A stretch of DNA of 64,000 nucleotides from Magnolia sinica (Eukaryota > Streptophyta > Magnoliopsida > Magnoliales > Magnoliaceae), in the NCBI RefSeq assembly GCF_029962835.1, contig NC_080584.1, positions 83,170,862 through 83,234,861 on the forward strand. The letters run 5' to 3'. The notes under the pieces are model-generated. The model searched no databases and had not been told where the DNA came from. It saw nothing but the letters and a program-made list of their open reading frames with translations. This document shows positions 25,101 to 34,467 of this stretch, one piece after another. Both the position numbers and the translations under genes were made by a program. How positions within the stretch are numbered: the stretch's first letter is position 1; the number at the start of each line of letters is the position of its first letter.

Positions 25101-28100
25101 GCATCACAATTAGCTAAGAATCTGGTATTTCATGCTCAGACCAGGCACATCAATGTTTAGTTTCACTTGTTCATGACATGGTGAAAGATTGTTAGATTTC
25201 ATTGCAGAAGATTCACACCAACGGCAATGTAACAGATATGTTGACAAAGCCTATTGCGAAGGAGAAGTTTGGTTAGTGTAGGACTTCTCTCGGGCTTGTT
25301 ACCTGATGACATTTGGGTAGCTGTTATTGGGAGCATGTTTCGCACTATTAGATAAATTAGTCTTCAAGTGGGAGAATGTTGTGATGATAAAAACTCCACC
25401 GTCCCGAGGCATGTAAGTGGCATCTCCTTGCATGTATGTTCTCCTCCCAGTGTACGTCCATACGTAGGTACAGTGCAGGTGAAGCCTAGTTCCTCTGGGC
25501 TTTTTCATATGCTCGCTCATGTAGTGGTATATATAAAGACGACCACAGCTAGAGAGAGGTATTCCATTGGATCATCTTCTGGGTATTGCTTGGTGTGGGA
25601 TTGCTTGTGCAGGTGGAAGAGAGGTAAGCATTGTAATTATATTTTTCTTGTTTTAATGAAGACGAAAGGTTTGTGTTACTGCCCCATGGAGTAGGCATAT
25701 TGCTGAACCACGTAAATTCATGTGTCTCTTATTTCTTATTTTTGGTTTGGCCCTTTTGGCTTTTTGTTTGGCCATTTTCTTTATGGTTTTGGCTTTGCCA
25801 ACTTTGATCACGTGCAAGTGTTTTTCCACAATAGTTCTTACCTTTTTGTTTGAAATGCTTTGCAAGCGAGTAACTTGCTTTGGGTCATGTTGAGTCGAGT
25901 CAAATCGACCGGGTCAACAAGTTGACTCGACGAGTCATGCAGAGTCAGGATTAAAATCAAGTTTCACGAGGACTTGGCTCAAAATCTTGCCTAGTCGAGT
26001 TGACTTGGCCAAGTTCCAAGTCGATTTTCTAAGTTTTCAAACTATGGTTTATATTTCATTTGGATGGGATGTCTACACATGTACGCATGAATTAATGTTT
26101 AGATGAAGTTCACATCTTATCATATGGCTATACAGAGCAGTGTTCAGAGTATCAGTGTCATTTTAAAAAAAGAAAAGAAAAAAGAAAAAAGCAATTCCTA
26201 TGAACTTTTCATCACTTTTGAAGTTTAGTCCATCTTTGTTTCGACTTGAGATTTTTCTTGAAATTCAAACTTTAATGTAATAAAAACCAAGAGTGATAGA
26301 AATCACCTAATGAATAAATTTCTTTTTTAAAAATCCCCCCCCGCCAAAAAAAAAAAAGACACAGATTTTTTAGTTTTTGAAATTCTTCCATACTTTCTGT
26401 CAATTTTCAACTATTTATGGATGCTTCCCTGATATTAGGGATATTATTGCTGGTCTAAGGGAGATTATAGCTGGTATTGCCGATGCCAAGGAACTTTTAT
26501 GAGGGATTCTTCTCAAGATATTGTTTACTTTGATAATAATGCCGATATTATTCAAAATATCGGTGATATTTTGAAATTTTTAAACTTCTAACAATTTCAG
26601 TATTGCTGACTTGACAAAATGATAATATTAGCAATATTGTCAATAATATCACCAATATTTGGAACATGACCAATGTTTAAAATCATAGAATGTAAAGCCC
26701 AACTCAACGAAACTTGATTTTGTTTGTTTATTTATTTTCTTTTATTCAATCAATTTTTTGTAAGTGTGGCATGCAAGCTGTTAAGAATTCTTTAGCAATA
26801 TCACTAGAGAAGTAGACGGTACTGAACTTCGGACGGTAGCAGTGTATATAACAAAGAACAATTCCTTAGAAAATTTCCATGTCAACACACAGGTTGCACA
26901 CAATCAAATATTTTTTTTCTTTTCAGATGTTACTCAAATAATATTTACAATCGTACTCTGCAAATAATTATCTGGGTACATTTTTTATTAATATTCCGTG
27001 CCTCTATGAAATAATGTAATTTCCAACATTATCAATTAGCCAGGCAGATGCATTGGCATATCTAGTTTGGGAGAGTTGTCATGCATGATACAGATGAATA
27101 ATTCTAGGCCTGAGGTATCACTGCTTGAATAGTATCTTGATGCAGCCATTTCGTACAAGTGAGGCCCATGGTTCATTAATCCAGACTGTTGACATTCTGA
27201 GACCCACCCCATGGTTCATTAATCCAGACTGTCGACATTCTGAGACCCACTTGAATGTAGGGGATGACCCAAAACTCTTCCAGATTGGAAGATCTAGCCA
27301 TCCACAGTACGGTCCATAAAAGAAACAGTCTGGATAACTGAACCATGGGTGCCATTCATGTAGACTGGTGCATCAGGACACCATTCAGGTTTTGGTACAT
27401 GAAGATTCTGTAACTCCTCAACACAGATAAAACCTACATCTAAGTTTGATATGTAATTGGTTAACGTTTAATAATAATAAAATTTCTTTAGGGGCTGTTT
27501 GGGTAGGGGATCCTGCAAACCCTCCATGTAGGATTCACCATACCAAAGCAGCGCCTTCCGCCACATAAATGCAATTAAGGTTTTTTTTTTTTTAACTTAA
27601 TTGCATATATTCAGAGGAAAGCACAGCTTTAGTGTTGTGAATCCTATGTGGAGGACATAGGGATGACCCAAAATCAGGATTAGACTTAATCCTGATGTTG
27701 CCGGATCCCCTACACAAACGGGCCTTCAGTTTTGCATTTAATGCACTCAAAGGGGTTCTTAAACTAAGCTAATTAATACAGAAATGAGATTTGAGTTTCA
27801 TGAGAACTCACCTGCCAGAAGCAGAAGAAAACAATCCCTTTGATGCACAAGAACTTAGACAGAGGCTTGTGGGGTGCCAACTCCTTGGCAAACACATGGT
27901 AAAAGATAACAAGAGAATAAAGAGCCAGGGAAACAGAAACGTTCAATATCATGGTGAAAGTCCAACTGATCCAGTTGGTGTACCACCCGAGGAGCTGAAG
28001 TGCTATCATCAAAACAGAGCAGACGGGCCGGATGATGACAAACTGCCATGTCCAGTGCTTAAGGAGCTTCAGTGTATGATGGTCCAGACGAACAGTGTGA

Positions 28101-28551
28101 GGCTGTAGTTGCAAAAGCAAACATATGTCATCTACACATTAAATCGACAATTTCGGGCACAACACTAGCTGGAGTACCCAAGGGGTAAATGCAAATATTG
28201 ACAATGATGTGGTGATTATAGAAAGAACTAAAATTAAGTGTTGAACTTCTGCTTTCTCCCTTCGCCACTGTCTGAATTCTTGGTAAGGATGTCTTGCCTC
28301 CGTGCTCGGTCTGGATTTGAACCAGTCTGTCCAGGCCTGTTGGGCTTGCCCTATTTAAAATTCCTACTTTGTTTAGCCTGGGCCCAGCCCATTGACAGCC
28401 CCATTTCTTGGAATTATGAGCAAGGACAAGTGATCCAAAATGCTCGCTTGGCTAAACAAATTCACAGAATTATACTTGTGTTGGTGTAAACGATAATAAA
28501 CAGAAACTAATGAACATGCAAATGAGTGAATGAACCAAAAGGGAAAAAACA

Positions 28552-28591
<40 letters not shown>

Positions 28592-29378
28592 AAAGAGAGA
28601 CAGAGGGAGGAATTGAGATGTTGGTGTAAATGCCAAACATCAAAAGACACTTCCTATCTCAACAACTGACGGAGACATGTTCCCAAGAAAGGTAAACCAT
28701 ATTTGAAAGCATAGTCATTTAAATCAAGGAATTGAGATAAAGTTCTACTGCTATTATTACATATATCATTATCTATTTCCAGCAGCAATTCTAACAAAAT
28801 TACAAGAACAAACGACAGCAGAGGAAGTGGTTAATGCTATAAGTTCCAAACATGAAGTCAAACCTGAAAAAGAGTCATGGGGAAGGAATGGTGAATCTCT
28901 CTTCCTTTAATCCCATCTGGGACTATGTTTTTACTAATAGATATATTTAAGTAACTGTACATCAAAGCCAAGAACTTAGCAATCACCTGCAAATGAAAAC
29001 AGAAATTTAGTAAAGAAATGAGGTCGAGAAGCAGGTATGTTCCAAAGCAATTTCATCATTTACGACAAGGTGAAGCTTACTCCTAAGCAACAGACTTACC
29101 AGGGCTTCATAGCATTCCTTAATCGAATCCAAGAACGTGAAGAAGACCTTGCTTCCCTTAATATCTAACAAACCGACAAAGGAGTCGATGGCATATAAAG
29201 GGGCCATAAGTATGATGATAAGTATGGCCTTTTGCTCCTTCGGATTTTTCCAATAGAATAGATGCTGCGATAGCAGCTGTAATGTGAAATGCAGCGAAAG
29301 TAACACACAGCACCCTGACCCTAGCAGAGTGAGTGTACCGCGATCCATTGTTGTAAAATCCACAGTTGGTATATCCAT
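12905..29378 (-). CDS. LAZ1-like DUF300 / OST-alpha family membrane protein, 4 coding exons
   Basis: Complete coding sequence joined from 29378-29100, 28986-28864, 28102-27812 and 13111-12905 (93 + 41 + 97 + 68 residues = 299 plus stop), all phase 0 with GT-AG introns. The protein starts [14 protein letters not shown] and ends KMGKSE. About seven hydrophobic helices are visible: residues 14-35, 49-69, 94-107, 155-173, 178-204, 218-244 and 259-280. Family hallmarks include [76 protein letters not shown] and [12 protein letters not shown]. Length and motifs fit the short (about 295-residue) plant LAZ1 homologues of the solute-transporter-alpha (PF03619) family. From published plant work, LAZ1 proteins act at vacuolar/endomembranes and in cell-death and brassinosteroid phenotypes. 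Transport substrate is not established. No stop or frameshift was seen, so the gene looks functional despite a 14.7-kb intron 3 filled by retrotransposons. Confidence 0.92.
13542..13546. repeat. left target duplication GTTCT of the outer copia
   Basis: GTTCT at 13542-13546 matches GTTCT at 25834-25838 exactly, directly abutting the two LTR ends. Confidence 0.85.
13547..13972 (+). repeat. 5' LTR of the outer copia (426 bp)
   Basis: Starts TGTCGAGGC and ends TTCGCAACA. It aligns along its length with 25377-25833. It has lost about 25 bp near its start, where the 3' LTR has extra sequence after TGT. It contains a TATATAAAG box at about 13690, just before the expected transcript start. Confidence 0.85.
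13975..13988 (+). other. primer-binding site, initiator Met tRNA
   Basis: TGGTATTCAGAGCC, two bases after the LTR end. It matches the standard TGGTATCAGAGCC with one extra T, typical of plant copia elements. Confidence 0.85.
14327..17111 (+). mobile_element. solo LTR, probably chromovirus (Tekay/Del-like) gypsy
   Basis: Begins TGTAACGACCC and ends GGGCATGACA, the imperfect inverted ends common to Tekay/Del-type gypsy LTRs. 2785 bp with no pol domains and no internal second copy, so it is best read as a solo LTR. It carries an 'AAAACCCTAGAGAGAGGG' leader-like stretch at about 14596, a (TA)n run at 14971-14990 and a cluster of GATCGATC-type words at 15400-15725. Family assignment is by end motifs and length only. 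Confidence 0.7.
15400..15725. repeat. cluster of GATCGATCGA palindromic words in the solo LTR
   Basis: At least eight occurrences of TCGATCGA or GATCGATC within 325 bp, at spacings of about 25-90 bp, each followed by AA or GG. Unlike the surrounding AT-rich LTR. Confidence 0.7.
17720..18015 (+). pseudogene. outer copia protease end and GAG-pre-integrase remnant
   Basis: Fragments [20 protein letters not shown] and [16 protein letters not shown] match the C-terminal side of copia protease and the GAG-pre-integrase domain. Two or more frameshifts. A (TA)11 run at 17700-17721 interrupts the region upstream. Confidence 0.75.
18040..18450. mobile_element. MITE-like insertion with TAACGGTG/CACCGTTA words
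   Basis: About 400 bp of sequence unrelated to copia lies between the GAG-pre-integrase (ends near 18015) and the resumed integrase N-terminus (about 18450). It is rich in inverted words such as GTAACGG, CCGTTAC, TAACGGTGGCC and ATGGCC, so it could fold. Exact ends and target duplication were not resolved. Confidence 0.5.
18836..19518 (-). repeat. 3' LTR of the inner copia (683 bp)
   Basis: Starts (on - strand) TGTTAAAATAG at 19518 and ends CGCTTCA at 18836. The first part matches the 5' LTR stump at 22978-23048, apart from about 36 bp present only in this copy. Confidence 0.8.
19660..20079 (-). CDS. inner copia RNase H segment
   Basis: A 139-codon open frame with [40 protein letters not shown] and [14 protein letters not shown], the standard copia RNase H signature with its D, E and D residues. 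It ends [17 protein letters not shown] where the following 3' end breaks off before the usual DxxTKxL motif. Confidence 0.85.
   Translation of the reverse strand: MRGTSNHVLTYSKGAKVMHVFVDANFASDLDKRRSTTEYVFRYANGLIGWMSKLQGIVALSTTDAEYMAATEACKEAVWIEELMGEIGFVCKPMDLFCDNMSTIYLAKNPINRKRSKYIASRHHFISQVIEDGQIHLLN
20076..20987 (-). pseudogene. inner copia reverse transcriptase, frameshifted
   Basis: Two overlapping open stretches. 20987-20727 has [26 protein letters not shown] and QMDVKMAFF. 20609-20076 has [18 protein letters not shown] (catalytic YIDDM intact), [18 protein letters not shown] and [20 protein letters not shown]. Frames differ and about 120 bp between them contain stops, so RT is broken once or twice. 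Confidence 0.85.
21043..21225 (-). pseudogene. inner copia integrase-RT linker fragment
   Basis: Open stretch with [20 protein letters not shown] and [13 protein letters not shown]. This is the usual copia linker ('…PxxFEEAM…') leading into RT. Lies between integrase and RT in the expected order. Confidence 0.6.
21398..22316 (-). pseudogene. inner copia integrase (zinc + core + C-terminal part), frameshifted
   Basis: 22316-21795 has the HHCC zinc region ([16 protein letters not shown]…[10 protein letters not shown]), core [24 protein letters not shown] and RMDNGKEF. It then stops at GIK, and the next frame continues with [18 protein letters not shown]. 21733-21398 has [24 protein letters not shown] and [19 protein letters not shown]. 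At least one stop or frameshift separates the parts. Confidence 0.85.
22548..22842 (-). pseudogene. inner copia nucleocapsid zinc knuckle and protease
   Basis: A perfect CX2CX4HX4C zinc knuckle ([14 protein letters not shown], about 22800-22842) is followed by a lysine-rich linker and the protease motif WILDSGA. A stop lies about 25 codons upstream of the knuckle, and the rest of gag is deleted. Confidence 0.8.
22978..23048 (-). repeat. truncated 5' LTR stump of the inner copia
   Basis: About 71 bp matching the start of the 3' LTR (19518 downward), then an abrupt join to gag sequence at about 22978. The join lies at AGGGTCTACTA, shared with the 3' LTR. Confidence 0.75.
23840..24640 (+). pseudogene. 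outer copia reverse transcriptase
   Basis: Fragments [39 protein letters not shown] and [12 protein letters not shown] in + frames separated by stops. The second catalytic aspartate box has N in place of the first D. Clearly inactive. Confidence 0.85.
24830..25300 (+). pseudogene. outer copia RNase H
   Basis: [44 protein letters not shown]-like and the terminal MLTKPI-type context (shifted) mark the copia RNase H and 3' end of pol. Several TAG/TGA stops are present. Confidence 0.8.
25366..25376 (+). other. polypurine tract of the outer copia
   Basis: AAGTGGGAGAA directly precedes the TGTTGTGATG start of the 3' LTR, the classic plant copia arrangement. Confidence 0.85.
25377..25833 (+). repeat. 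3' LTR of the outer copia (457 bp)
   Basis: Starts TGTTGTGATG and ends TTCCACAATA, where the expected CA end has mutated. It aligns with 13547-13972. A TATATAAAGA box sits at about 25530. The 5-bp GTTCT duplication follows at 25834. Confidence 0.85.
25839..27490. other. rest of intron 3, no gene seen
   Basis: 25880-26040 has repeated 'GTCGAGTC / TTGACTCG' words, also seen at 13330-13390. They are probably one repeat split by the copia insertion. 26440-26680 is an ATATCGG/CAATATT-rich repeat. 27166-27250 is a 43-bp direct duplication ('CATGGTTCATTAATCCAGAC'). Confidence 0.5.
27491..27724. mobile_element. MITE with 22-bp TIRs
   Basis: Left end GGGGCTGTTTGGGTAGGGGA and right end TCCCCTACACAAACGGGCC pair as inverted repeats. 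Inner inverted words GTAGGATTC/GAATCCTA continue the fold. 234 bp, non-coding, PIF/Tourist-like by end sequence. Target duplication (TTA/TTC) is imperfect. Confidence 0.65.
27812..28102 (-). CDS. LAZ1-like gene, coding exon 3
   Basis: Residues 135-231, from [17 protein letters not shown] to GIVFFCFWQ. Acceptor AACTACAG|CCTCAC, donor TGGCAG|GTGAGT. Holds helices 4, 5 and the first half of 6, with the conserved [18 protein letters not shown] loop. Intron 2 is 761 bp (28103-28863) and includes a (GT)n tract. Confidence 0.93.
28553..28587. repeat. (GT)n microsatellite
   Basis: About 17 GT units in intron 2 of the LAZ1-like gene. Confidence 0.9.
28864..28986 (-). CDS. LAZ1-like gene, coding exon 2
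   Basis: Residues 94-134, from [14 protein letters not shown] to FPMTLFQ. Acceptor ATTTGCAG|GTGATT, donor TTTTCAG|GTTTGA. Intron 1 is 113 bp (28987-29099). This exon is too short to stand out as an open frame and was found by family expectation and phase. Confidence 0.9.
29100..29378 (-). CDS. LAZ1-like gene, coding exon 1
   Basis: ATG at 29378-29376, donor CCCTG|GTAAGT at 29100/29099. Encodes residues 1-93 with the first two membrane helices and the [11 protein letters not shown] loop. The same frame stays open upstream of the ATG, but that part does not resemble the family. An acceptor-like TTTTCAG (exon side starting at 29409) suggests the leader is spliced just before the ATG. Confidence 0.92.
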
Positions 29379-30559
29379 TGTCAATGAGAAGAGAATACAG
29401 AGGTAGAACCTGAAAACCAATGCAGTCTTCTTCAGGATCCAAAAGTAAATGTGACAGCTACCAAAGTTTCTACTTCTGAAATCACATTTCCCATCCAATC
29501 ACACATGCCAAATGCCCAGATAAGGAGTCTAGAACACAAGATCTGAAGAAGAAATTGAATTTTTTTCCTAGACCGGTAAAGCTCTAAAAATTCCAAGATC
29601 TCCTCAACGGGAACATTGAAGCTATACTTGCACTCAAACACCATTGCAAAAATAAGGTATTCGGCAAACATCAAAGGTTGCGACTAATATGTGGGGCATG
29701 AAACGAAGCAATAAACCCTTATCATTATACTATAAACAACAATACTGGCAAGAGAACATCGGCTCAGATGTAATAGTCCAAAAGCTATCTATCCTTTTCT
29801 GAATGCTTTTCCCATGTCATTATAGTTGCAGGATTCATTACAAATATAGATTTCATTCTGTCACAAAAGCAAAACATGAAAATTGCATGACAATAGCCCG
29901 AACTTTAAACAACAATAGCAAGAGTGAGGATTTATCTTGTCAAATTCTCATTACAATTATGGAAGTTGAAAATTGTAGAAAAACTGACAAAACTGGCCAA
30001 CAATCCTTCCTATTGAGTTAACACAAAAATATAAGAAATCTATGCAAACAATAAGAACCACAGAGAAGAATAATGATCAGCAAATAACACGATTAGAGTT
30101 GAAAATTAAATATTAATTAGAGTTGCAAACACAAATGCTTCAAATGTCTGGAAGAAGAAAAAAACAAAATTGAAGTAAAAAAGCAACAACATATACACAA
30201 ATAGAAATACTTTGATGCTCTAGCAGATTGTGATGTTCCATGGGCGTGCAAATTAATTGTACAGATGGCAATATGGCATAAATCCAAAGGCATGCACATC
30301 AGTTGCATAGATGGCAATATGGCATAAATATACCTCAAATTAAATGTCCAAAATGAGGTGGCATTATAAGTGAATCATAACTTAAACATCACTCTAAATG
30401 TATGGCTCTAATTAGCTGATTAGTGAGCATCTAATGGATGGACCACATTAGACGTATGGCTCTAATTAGCTAAAGTTGAAGACCAAATGGCCCACATTCA
30501 ACAAAGAAAATGTCCAAAGTCAATCTGGTTTTGGGGGCTATGCCGTATCTACATTGGGA

Positions 30560-30838
30560 CCCATTGGCTAATAAGATGAGGTGAAGTAGACTCCAATGGT
30601 TTGGTTATGTGCAACAAAGACCAAAAACTGAGCTGGTTGAATGAGTGAGTAGGTAAAAGTTGAAGGCTAAAAGGGTAAGGAGGAGGCCTAAAGGATGTGG
30701 ATGGAGGTAGTAGGAAAAGACTTGATAACCTATGGTCCAAATGAAGATATGGCCCTTGATAGAGTGGAATGGTGGAAAAGGATTCACGCAGCTGACCCCA
30801 ATTAATCGGGATAAGGCTTATATGGTGATGATGATGAA
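30560..30838 (+). pseudogene. 3' end of an RTE-like LINE, truncated
   Basis: On the + strand a broken frame gives LQWFGYVQQRP-like, RRRPKGCG-like and DPN-proximal sequence (…WWKRIHAADPN). Then come a stop and a GATGATGATGA tail. This is the C-terminal end of plant RTE-type LINE reverse transcriptase with its short-repeat tail. Only the last about 280 bp survive. Confidence 0.65.
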
Positions 30839-31016
30839 TTAAGCATCACCAGTTATGGCATAAGAACTAGCTCTTGTAAACACATTTAAAAAGAAAGATG
30901 AACATTTAATAACCTTCAATAGTGGATCATATACAAGCTAGATAGACTTCTTTCTACTTAGAAAGACAACAATGGGTATATAAAGATTGCAAGGTTATAC
31001 CAAGAGATTTTGACTT

Positions 31017-31504
31017 CTCAACATTAGGGGTGGCAATGGGGGCCAGGTTTGGATTGGGCCAGGCTAGGCCCGGGCTTAGCCCAACACTTGAGACCCAAAG
31101 CTCAAACTCGACGTCGACGCAAGCCTTTCATGGGCCTAGCATAGCAGGCCCTAGCTTGAGGCCAAAATTTTTGGTTGGGCCTAGGCCTGGGCCCGGGCCC
31201 GACCCAACTCAACTACACCAGCCCAAAATTTGATAAAATCCCTATTTTCCACTTGAATATTTCTAATATATCTGATGATCAAGTGGGCCCACAAGCACAA
31301 GACATAGATATTTCAGAGAAATCAAAAGAATCGGATAAAATGACATGAGCCCAAGCTCGACCGAAAATTGATCGGGCCATGCAAGCAAGGCCCAATCCCA
31401 GCCTACATGCCAAGCAAATAGGTCCAAGCCTGGCCCAACATCAAATCAGGCTCATTGGGTCGGGTGGGCTAGCTACTGAGCTCATTGCCATCCTTACTCA
31501 ACAT
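31017..31504. repeat. CTCAACAT target duplications
   Basis: Exact 8-bp direct repeats at 31017-31024 and 31497-31504 abut the hAT-type MITE. Confidence 0.85.
31025..31496. mobile_element. hAT-type MITE, TAGGGGTGGCAAT ends
   Basis: Left end TAGGGGTGGCAAT and right end ATTGCCATCCTTA form short imperfect TIRs with a perfect 8-bp target duplication, diagnostic of hAT elements. The 472-bp interior is rich in GGGCC and GGCCC words. No coding capacity. Confidence 0.85.
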
Positions 31505-32800
31505 AAATTAATGGTTATGGATACTTACATGAAGAGATGGAAGAGGAGTGAAATTTAATAAGTGTTCAAGAATGAGGTGGACTTTAAAAGGAGAGAAAAC
31601 AACATTATTAGTAATAAATTGATGGAAGAAGAATGTATGTTGTGGAAGAAGTTAATGTTATGTGGGATGAGATGGCATATTGCATTGGGAAAGTGGCCAA
31701 AGAAGTTTGAGTATCTTGAGGGAAATGCCACTAATATAAGGAAACCTGGTGATGGAATTATGCAGTCCAAAACGCTATTAACAAGAAGCGATCATGTTTT
31801 TTGCCATAGTAAGAGACTAGAAACAAGGAAGATTTAGAAGAATATAGAAATGGAAGAAGAAAACTAAGTAATAAGTGAGGCTAAACTTAAGTCATATAAT
31901 GATCTATAAAATAGATTGTGGACAAGAAAAATTGAGAAAGATGACTTCTAACTTGCAAATATGAGAGATGGGAATGGTAGGGACATTGATCGTCTTAAAT
32001 GCATTAAGAGCGATAAAAAGAAGGTATTTTTTAAGGAAGACAAGATCAAGGAAAGGTGAAGAAACTATTTCTAGAACTTGTTAAATGGCGTTAACTCTGA
32101 GAGCTTAGGAATTGAAGGAATCATAAACTCAAATGAGGGCGAAAACCATAGACACTTTCATAGGATTGGGATATCTCAAGTGTGAAACAAGCTTTGAGAA
32201 AGATGAAGATAGGAAACACTGTTGGACCAAATGGTATACCCATGAAGGTTTGGAAGTGCACGGGAGAAATTGGTTTATTTCGGTTGATAAAGTTATTCAA
32301 CAAGATTGTAAGATTGAAAAAAGAAAAAGAAAAGAAAAATGGAAGAAAAATACCATGGTCCCTATTTACAAGAACAAATGAGATGTACAGAGTTGCACTA
32401 ACTATTGTGGGATTAAACTTATGACAAGAAGGTCAACCATTGAGGCTATTTTCTTACTTAGATAATTGTAGGAGAAATATATGAAGAAGAGGAAGGTTCT
32501 CCACGTGGTCTTTATTGGCTTGGAGAAAGCATTTGATAGGGTCCCTAGAGAGATAATTTGGTGGGTGTTGGAAAAGGATCATTGAGTGGACACATTGACA
32601 TGATTAAGGTTATGTATGAGGAGCGATAACAAATATAAGGACTACGGTGCAAAGACAAGTGAGTTTTCTACTATTGTACGCTTACGCCAAGGTTCAGCAT
32701 TAAGCTCATATCTTTTCGCATTGGTTATGGACGAGTTAATGAAGCACTTCCAAGAAGAGGTTCTATCGTGTATGTTGTTTGTACTGTGACAGTTTTGATT

Positions 32801-33436
32801 GGTGAGACCAGTGTTTCAAATAACGCCCGTAGCGTAGCGGTAGCGTACGCTACGTAGCATAGCATGGCCGTAGCGCTACGTAGCGTCCTAAATAGTGTAA
32901 ATCCCCTATAGCATACGCTACAAGGGTCGTAGCGGACGCTATAACTACGTAGCGCGTAGCGTAAGCTACTATGTATTTTTTTTACTATTTTTTATTTTTT
33001 TCACGTTTTCTTTGTTTCTAATGTTGATGAATGTGACACTTGTATTGTACTTAGTACTTTTAACCTATAGGATTTTTATTTCTTTTCATAATTGTGACTT
33101 GTGGTTTCAATTAGACATTATTAATTAAAGTGGTTTGCTTAGAAAGTTGTTGATGTGATAATTATTTGATCTGGCTTATATATGTGGATTGACTTTTGAT
33201 ATATGATAACTAATAACTTTTTTGAACATGCTTATAATTAATAAAATTAATCATCTTTTAGGCATTTTTATATATTTTTTTCCTTTTTTTCACCATTTAT
33301 TATATTTGTCGTATTTTTAAATTAAAAAATAGAAGTATTGTGTAGCTTACACTACACGCTTCGTATTTACGCTACACGCTATAAAGGGTTGAACGCTACG
33401 CATCACGCTACCGCTATTTAAAACACTGGGTGAGAC
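32801..33436. repeat. GGTGAGAC target duplications
   Basis: Exact 8-bp repeats at 32801-32808 and 33429-33436. Removing the MITE and one copy rejoins the LINE sequence at '…TTGGTGAGACAGAGG'. Confidence 0.9.
32809..33428. mobile_element. hAT-type MITE with many GTAGCGTA palindromes
   Basis: Ends CAGTGTTTCAAATAACG and CGCTATTTAAAACACTG are TIRs, flanked by the 8-bp duplication GGTGAGAC. The outer 130-160 bp are crowded with TAGCGTA, GCTACG and TACGCTA words that can pair across the AT-rich centre. 620 bp, no coding capacity. Confidence 0.88.
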
Positions 33437-34233
33437 AGAGGGGGGCGCAAACGCAGAGCTAGAACTATGGAGAAATGCTTTAGAATCTAAAGGTTTTAAA
33501 ATCGGTCAAACTAAAACATAGTATATAGATTGCAATCTTAGTAACAATAGGAGTGGAAACAAGGAATTAGTTAAGATTGCTAACCAAAAAGTACCCCAAA
33601 ATGACCATTTTCAATATCTTGGGTTGGTAATTCACGAGAGTGGAGAGATTGGGAAGGATGTTGTTCATCGAATTAGAGTTGTGTGGCTGAAGTGGAGATG
33701 TGCCTCCAGAGATTTACGTGATCCCAGCATACCAATCAAACTGAAGTGGCTATAAGACCAACTATGCTTTATGGGATGGAATCTTGGATAGTCAAGTATC
33801 CACATGTTCATAGGGTGAGGATAGCTGGTATGTGCACGTTGAGATGCATGACACGGAAGGATAGAATAAAAAATTATTGCATTTGGAGAAACTTAAGAGT
33901 AGCACCGATAGGTAAAACGATAAGGGAAAGTAGATTTAGATGGTGGAGCCATATGCAACAGGAACCAATAACTGCTCAAGTTAGGAGGTGTGAGTTGGTT
34001 CAAATTAAAGGTTCTAAAAGGGCACGGGGAAAGCCCAAAAGGACATGGGTTGACAATCAAACTTTCGGTAGGGGAAAGTGAAAAAAGTTGATGGATCAGA
34101 TTGTCTAATATGTGTAATCTCTTTCTTAACTACAAGCCACCCATGATAGTGTCCACTAGATGAACAGATCCAATGGATATACCCACTGGCACATGTACCA
34201 TGTAGAGATAGCTCTACCTTATCATCAGAAATA

Positions 34234-34467
34234 GGGGTCATTTGGATGCCCCTAAGTTTTTAAGTTGTAAGTGATTTTCGCCTGAAAAGTGACTTTCAGT
34301 TGTAAGTCATTTACAGGGAAGTGACTTCTCACCCAGCCCCGTAAAAGTTTCCTAGCAGTTTTGCCTATTAAGTGACTTGCAGGTGAATTTCCTCATCCAA
34401 ACACCACATGTAAATGACTTATAAGTCACTTCCCACTTACAGAACTTACAGGCATCCAAACGACCCC
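34234..34467. mobile_element. MITE, GGGGTCATTTGGATGCC ends
   Basis: Left GGGGTCATTTGGATGCC pairs with right GGCATCCAAACGACCCC. Inner inverted words TAAGTGACTT / AAGTCACTT recur. 234 bp. Target duplication not clear. Confidence 0.65.

Larger units (their letters stand above)
13547..25833 (+). mobile_element. outer Ty1-copia retrotransposon, decayed, with nested insertions
   Basis: Both LTRs, a primer site, polypurine tract and gag-PR-IN-RT-RH remnants are in + orientation, flanked by a GTTCT target duplication. Total 12.3 kb. Subtracting the solo LTR (2785 bp), the inner copia (4213 bp) and a MITE-like insertion (about 0.4 kb) leaves about 4.9 kb, the normal copia size. Domain order is gag (14053-14320 and 17118-17540), protease/GAG-pre-integrase (17720-18015), integrase (18590-18835 and 23054-23460), RT (23840-24640) and RNase H (24830-25290). 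Stops are frequent. The RT catalytic box reads YVNDM instead of YVDDM. Confidence 0.9.
13112..27811 (-). other. 14.7-kb intron 3 of the LAZ1-like gene
   Basis: The intron begins GTGAGT (27811 downward) and ends CAG at 13112. It contains the 13547-25833 copia complex, a MITE at 27491-27724, an ATATCGG-rich repeat at about 26440-26680 and a short tandem duplication at 27166-27250. Without the copia complex and one TSD it would be about 2.4 kb. Confidence 0.88.
31505..34090 (+). pseudogene. RTE-like LINE reverse transcriptase, degenerate, split by a MITE
   Basis: Successive + strand fragments follow the order of plant RTE LINE ORF: EMWDEMAYCIGKVAK, VKQALRKMKIGNTVGPNGIP (RT block 1), GLEKAFDRVPREIIWWVLEK, RLRQGSALSSYLFALVMDEL. 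After the MITE come AKLELWRNALESKGFKIGQT, FQYLGLVIHESG, AIRPTMLYGMESW (MLYG motif), VAPIGKTIRESRFRWWSHMQ and KRARGKPKRTW. The YxDD region is shifted, and many stops occur. The endonuclease part was not recognised. Confidence 0.85.

Noticed and set aside
29007..29498. 163-codon - strand frame as a complete protein
   Set aside because: Only residues from MDIPTVDF to the donor at 29100 match the LAZ1-like family; both ends of the frame run into leader and intron.
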